DNA of 64,000 bases from Streptomyces diastatochromogenes (GTDB lineage: Bacteria; Actinomycetota; Actinomycetes; Streptomycetales; Streptomycetaceae): contig NZ_MCGQ01000049.1 of the NCBI RefSeq assembly GCF_002242805.1, positions 89,704-153,703 on the forward strand, read 5' to 3'. Below, one piece after another: positions 61,141 through 64,000 of the stretch (its first letter is position 1; the number at the start of each line of letters is the position of its first letter). Both the position numbers and the translations under genes were made by a program. The notes beneath the pieces are model-generated. The model made no database searches and was not told the origin of the DNA. It worked only from the letters and a program-made list of their open reading frames with translations.

Positions 61141-61947
61141 ATGACCGGCGTCCGCGGGTTCTTCCATCCCAAGACGGCCACGGGCCGTTCCTCGCTCGTT
61201 CCTTCGCCACCGTGGTACTACTCCGGCGACCTGATCACCATCGAGTACAGGACCGATCCCGCGCGGGTCGCCGAGCTGCTTCCCCAGCCGTTGGGGCTCG
61301 CTGACGAGGATCCGGGAGCCGTCGCTCTCATCTGGGCCGACTGGCAGTCGTGCAGCGGTTCCAGGGAAGAGCTCCTGGACCCGGTGCGCTCGCAGTACAA
61401 GGAGTGCTTCGCGGTGGTGCGCTGCAAGTACCGTGGGACGACGTACTCCCGGTGCGTATACATCTGGGTGGACAAGGACTTCGCCATCGCGCGCGGCTTC
61501 CACCAGGGGTATCCCAAGAAGCTCGGCTCGATCCACATGACCCGTCCCCACCCGTACGGCCCTGCGCCGCGGATCGAGCAGGGTGCAGCGTTCGGGGCGA
61601 CGCTGGCGGCGGCGGACCGACGACTGGCCGAGGCCGTCGTGACACTGCGTGAACCGGCCGAGCACAATGGCTTTGTCAACGGCCACCCGATGGCCCACCA
61701 TCGCTGGCTGCCCTCGATAGAGAAGGGCAAGGGGCTGGCGCTGGACGAACTCATCGAGACCGGCGCGGCGTCCTTCGAGGGCGGGCAGCCCTGGGCCGCC
61801 GACGCCGAACTTCGACTCTTCGACGCGCCGACGGAGGAACTGGCCCGGCTGGAGGTGCGGGAGCTGATCGGCGCCTACTACCGGCAGGTGGGCGTCTGCT
61901 GGGACGGCGGGACACTGCTGGAGACCGGGACTTCCGGCCCCGAGTAG
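61141..61947 (+). CDS. Acetoacetate decarboxylase-family protein
   Basis: 268 aa. ADC fold with RVAELLPQPLGLADEDPGAV, ALIWADWQS, RGTTYSRCVYIWVDKDFAIA and GYPKKLGSIHMTRPH, where a Lys of the PKKLG motif matches the Schiff-base region of the family. Decarboxylation of a beta-keto acid would fit after SDR oxidation, but family members also include aldolases and dehydratases. ATG 61141 with AAGGAG 6 nt upstream; an open frame back to 61093 would run into operator 4. Confidence 0.85.
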   Translation: MTGVRGFFHPKTATGRSSLVPSPPWYYSGDLITIEYRTDPARVAELLPQPLGLADEDPGAVALIWADWQSCSGSREELLDPVRSQYKECFAVVRCKYRGTTYSRCVYIWVDKDFAIARGFHQGYPKKLGSIHMTRPHPYGPAPRIEQGAAFGATLAAADRRLAEAVVTLREPAEHNGFVNGHPMAHHRWLPSIEKGKGLALDELIETGAASFEGGQPWAADAELRLFDAPTEELARLEVRELIGAYYRQVGVCWDGGTLLETGTSGPE

Positions 61948-61970
61948 CGGCCCGCGAGGGCAAGCGGCGT

Positions 61971-62005
61971 TGCGGTCCTGCGCCGGTTCGCCGCGCAGGA
62001 CCGCA
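61971..62005. terminator. Bidirectional terminator
   Basis: Perfect 12-bp stem TGCGGTCCTGCG / CGCAGGACCGCA with an 11-nt loop between the convergent ADC-family and phosphatase genes. Confidence 0.8.
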
Positions 62006-62072
62006 GAGGCGTGGCACGACGAAGGGGTGGCCCAGGCGGCCGGTCGCACCCGTGCGCCCACGGGCTACGTCG

Positions 62073-64000
62073 TCACGGCACCGCTGCCGTCGGAAGGGCC
62101 TGCTCGGCCCAGATGGTCTTGCCACGGGCGTGGTAGCGGGTCCCCCACAACTGGGCGAGCTGCGCCACCATGTAGAGCCCTCGTCCTCCCTCGTCGGTCT
62201 CCAGCGCGCGCCGGATGTGCGGGGAGGTACTGCTGGCGTCGGACACCTCGCAGATCAGGCTGCGGTCCCGGATCAGGCGCAGCTGGATCGGCGGGCTGCC
62301 GTAGCGGATGGCGTTGGTGACCAGTTCGCTGACGACCAGCTCGGTGGTGAACTCCAGCTCCTCCAGGTCCCACTCAGCCAGCTTCCGGGTCGCGAGCGCA
62401 CGTGCCTCGCCCACGACCTCGGGCTCGGCGGCCAATTGCCAGGTGATGTGGCGGTCCGGATGCAGTCCGCGTACACGTGCCACGAGCAGCGCAGTGTCAT
62501 CCTGCGGGCGGCTCGGCGGCAGTCGGCGGACCACCGAGGCGCAGATGCCGTCGAGCCGGGGAGATGCGGCGAGCTGAGGCTCGGACAACGCCTCGCGAAG
62601 CCATGTGAGATCTGTCCCGGCGCCGTCCTTCGCGGTCTCCTCCGGACGGTTGGTGTGCAGGACGAGGACGTCCCCGTCGTTGAGAGTCACCTCGCCACTT
62701 TCGAATGGAGCTCCACCACGCCCAAGGGGAGGGCCGCCGGGCAGATCGAGGAGCTCCACCTTCCCGTCCGCCGAGAGACGGGCGGCCGGGGGATGCCCCG
62801 CCCGGGCCATGGCGCACCGGCGTGAGATGGGATCGAAGACGGCGTACACACATGATGTGCCGGCCGCTCCACTGGCGAGTCCCTCCCCGTGCTCGTCCTG
62901 GAACCGGCTGATCTGGTCGTCCAGGTGGGTGAGCAGTTCCTCGGGCGACAGATCGAGATCTGCGAGCGTCCGCACCGCGGTGCGCAATCTCCCCATGGTC
63001 ACAGCCACATGCAGGCCGTGCCCGGGGACATCGCCCACCACCAATGCCACACGCGCGCCCGACAACGGAATCACATCGAACCACGCTCCCCCGAGCACCG
63101 CACGAGTGCCTGCCGGCAGGTAGCGCGACGCCGTTTCAACGGCACGGAGCAGTGGCAACTGCTGTGGCAGCAGGTTGCGTTGGAGCGCCATCGCCGTCGC
63201 CCGCTCGTGGGTGTATCGCCTCGCGTTGTCAATGCATACCGCCGCACGCGCCACGAACTCCTGGGCCAAGAGCACGTCATCCGCCTCGAACGGATCTGCA
63301 CGCCTGAAGCGCAGGAAGACCGCCGCCCCCAGTGGGGCGCCTCGTGCGAACATCGGCACCAGAAGATACGAGTGGGTCCCGTATTCGCGGACAAGGGCGG
63401 CCCGTCGGGGATCGACCGGGGCGAGCTCGGCGATCACTTGCTCCGTTGTCAGAAACAAGGGCTCGCCAGTGGCCAGCGCCCGGCCGAACAGGGCACCCGG
63501 TCCCGAGGTGAACGAGTCGACCTCTCCCGTGGCGACCACTACCTCCGCCGGGGTTTCGAGAACGGAGGAAGTCGCCGCCCGCCGCAGCGGCACCGTCTCG
63601 GCGATGGGTCCGAGTACCGGCTCCTCGCCGCCGAAGACAGGGTCGAGCAGGTTGACGAACGCGTGGTCGGCGAAGAGCGGGACGGCGACATCGGTCAGTT
63701 CCTGCGCGGTGCGCAGGACGTCAAGAGTGCTTCCGATCTTCGCGCTCGCGTCGTTGACCAGCGCCAACCGCTCCCGGGCCCTGACCCTGTCGGTCACCTC
63801 GAACACGGCGTGCGCCAGTCCGATGACCTCCCCCGAGCTGCTGCGCAGCGGCACGATCGTTTCCGAGAACGCCTGGTTCCGATGTGGGGCCTCGGAATCG
63901 TGGGCGCGCACCTCTGTGGCGACGAGCGCCTCCCCACTGGCCAGGACCTGTCGTTGCCGAGCCTCGAATGCCGCCACGTCCAGCACCCCGGCCGGTGCCA
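62073..64000 (-). CDS. PAS-GAF-SpoIIE phosphatase with HATPase domain (5' end outside window)
   Basis: Over 640 aa visible; the frame is open to the window edge, so the N-terminus is missing. Order: PAS remainder (VIGLAHAVFEVTDRVRARER), GAF (LVNDASAKIGSTLDVLRTAQ through AAVFLRFRRADPFEADDVLL), PP2C/SpoIIE (GGAWFDVIPLSGARVALVVG; DVPGHGLHVAVTM) and HATPase (TTELVVSELVTNAIRYGS; DEGGRGLYMVAQL). Second such protein in the window. Likely acts on anti-anti-sigma proteins. The GGAWFD motif replaces the usual GGDWYD, losing one metal-binding Asp, so phosphatase activity may be altered. Confidence 0.88.
   Translation of the reverse strand, partial: APAGVLDVAAFEARQRQVLASGEALVATEVRAHDSEAPHRNQAFSETIVPLRSSSGEVIGLAHAVFEVTDRVRARERLALVNDASAKIGSTLDVLRTAQELTDVAVPLFADHAFVNLLDPVFGGEEPVLGPIAETVPLRRAATSSVLETPAEVVVATGEVDSFTSGPGALFGRALATGEPLFLTTEQVIAELAPVDPRRAALVREYGTHSYLLVPMFARGAPLGAAVFLRFRRADPFEADDVLLAQEFVARAAVCIDNARRYTHERATAMALQRNLLPQQLPLLRAVETASRYLPAGTRAVLGGAWFDVIPLSGARVALVVGDVPGHGLHVAVTMGRLRTAVRTLADLDLSPEELLTHLDDQISRFQDEHGEGLASGAAGTSCVYAVFDPISRRCAMARAGHPPAARLSADGKVELLDLPGGPPLGRGGAPFESGEVTLNDGDVLVLHTNRPEETAKDGAGTDLTWLREALSEPQLAASPRLDGICASVVRRLPPSRPQDDTALLVARVRGLHPDRHITWQLAAEPEVVGEARALATRKLAEWDLEELEFTTELVVSELVTNAIRYGSPPIQLRLIRDRSLICEVSDASSTSPHIRRALETDEGGRGLYMVAQLAQLWGTRYHARGKTIWAEQALPTAAVP

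Noticed and set aside
1..64000. CRISPR array, rRNA or replication origin
   Set aside because: No regularly spaced repeats, no rRNA-like stretches and no DnaA-box cluster were seen.

Overview
This is a very GC-rich actinobacterial chromosome segment. The codon bias, GTG/TTG starts, leaderless -10 boxes, LAL-type LuxR regulators, SpoIIE/anti-sigma ATPases, PucR and MarR regulators and an orphan type III polyketide synthase all point to Streptomyces or a close relative. Two genes run off the window edges: lnt on the left and a SpoIIE-type phosphatase on the right. I see no rRNA, tRNA or CRISPR array.

Layout. 0-6.1 kb is orderly: lnt 3' part, a Nudix hydrolase and a 3-hydroxybutyrate dehydrogenase (both with leaderless-type promoters), a GAF/PucR regulator and a convergent MHS-family transporter. 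6.1-28.9 kb is a mosaic island of decayed genes (IS110, IS5 and Tn3 relics, a tyrosine-integrase tail, a deleted membrane gene, a broken GNAT and a SARP stub). Among these sit intact genes: an anti-sigma-type ATPase, a vanadium haloperoxidase-like enzyme, a DUF6529-like membrane protein, a TIGR03084-type protein, a secreted cyclophilin, a type III PKS, a PAS/GAF/SpoIIE/HATPase phosphatase, a secreted protein, a large LuxR regulator, two membrane proteins and a serpin. A 56-bp piece of the transporter's 5' coding end occurs three times in direct orientation, at about 5.99, 16.48 and 28.67 kb. This looks like tandem attachment sites of integrated elements. A fourth locus near 51 kb joins sequences resembling the two arms without the core.

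28.9-33.3 kb holds a broken SigB/SigF-like sigma factor gene, a BrkB/YihY membrane protein and an M4 metalloprotease. 33.3-39.7 kb is the most interesting unit. It is a coupled operon of an ATP-grasp ligase, a dikinase-like protein with swivel-His and PPDK-type ATP domains, and an MFS transporter, divergent from a PAS/LuxR regulator. The regulator has two TTA codons and the ligase one, suggesting bldA control of a small undescribed metabolite pathway. 40-42.3 kb has a reductase-like protein and two small proteins.

42.3-50.6 kb has two tandem paralogous receptor kinases (Ser/Thr kinase, membrane segment, periplasmic-binding-protein sensor) in an operon behind a lipoprotein, next to a LAL regulator; a perfect inverted repeat lies in the operon's promoter region. 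51-54.5 kb contains an ABM monooxygenase, collapsed beta-glucosidase and transporter genes, a conserved hypothetical and a DoxX protein. 54.5-62 kb is a catabolic-looking regulon: an LLM-class oxidoreductase and a glutamine synthetase-like ligase diverge from a MarR regulator, followed by an APC permease, two SDRs and an acetoacetate-decarboxylase-family protein. Four copies of an 18-bp operator-like motif sit at its transcription units.

A recurring feature is genes that keep both termini but have lost the middle.
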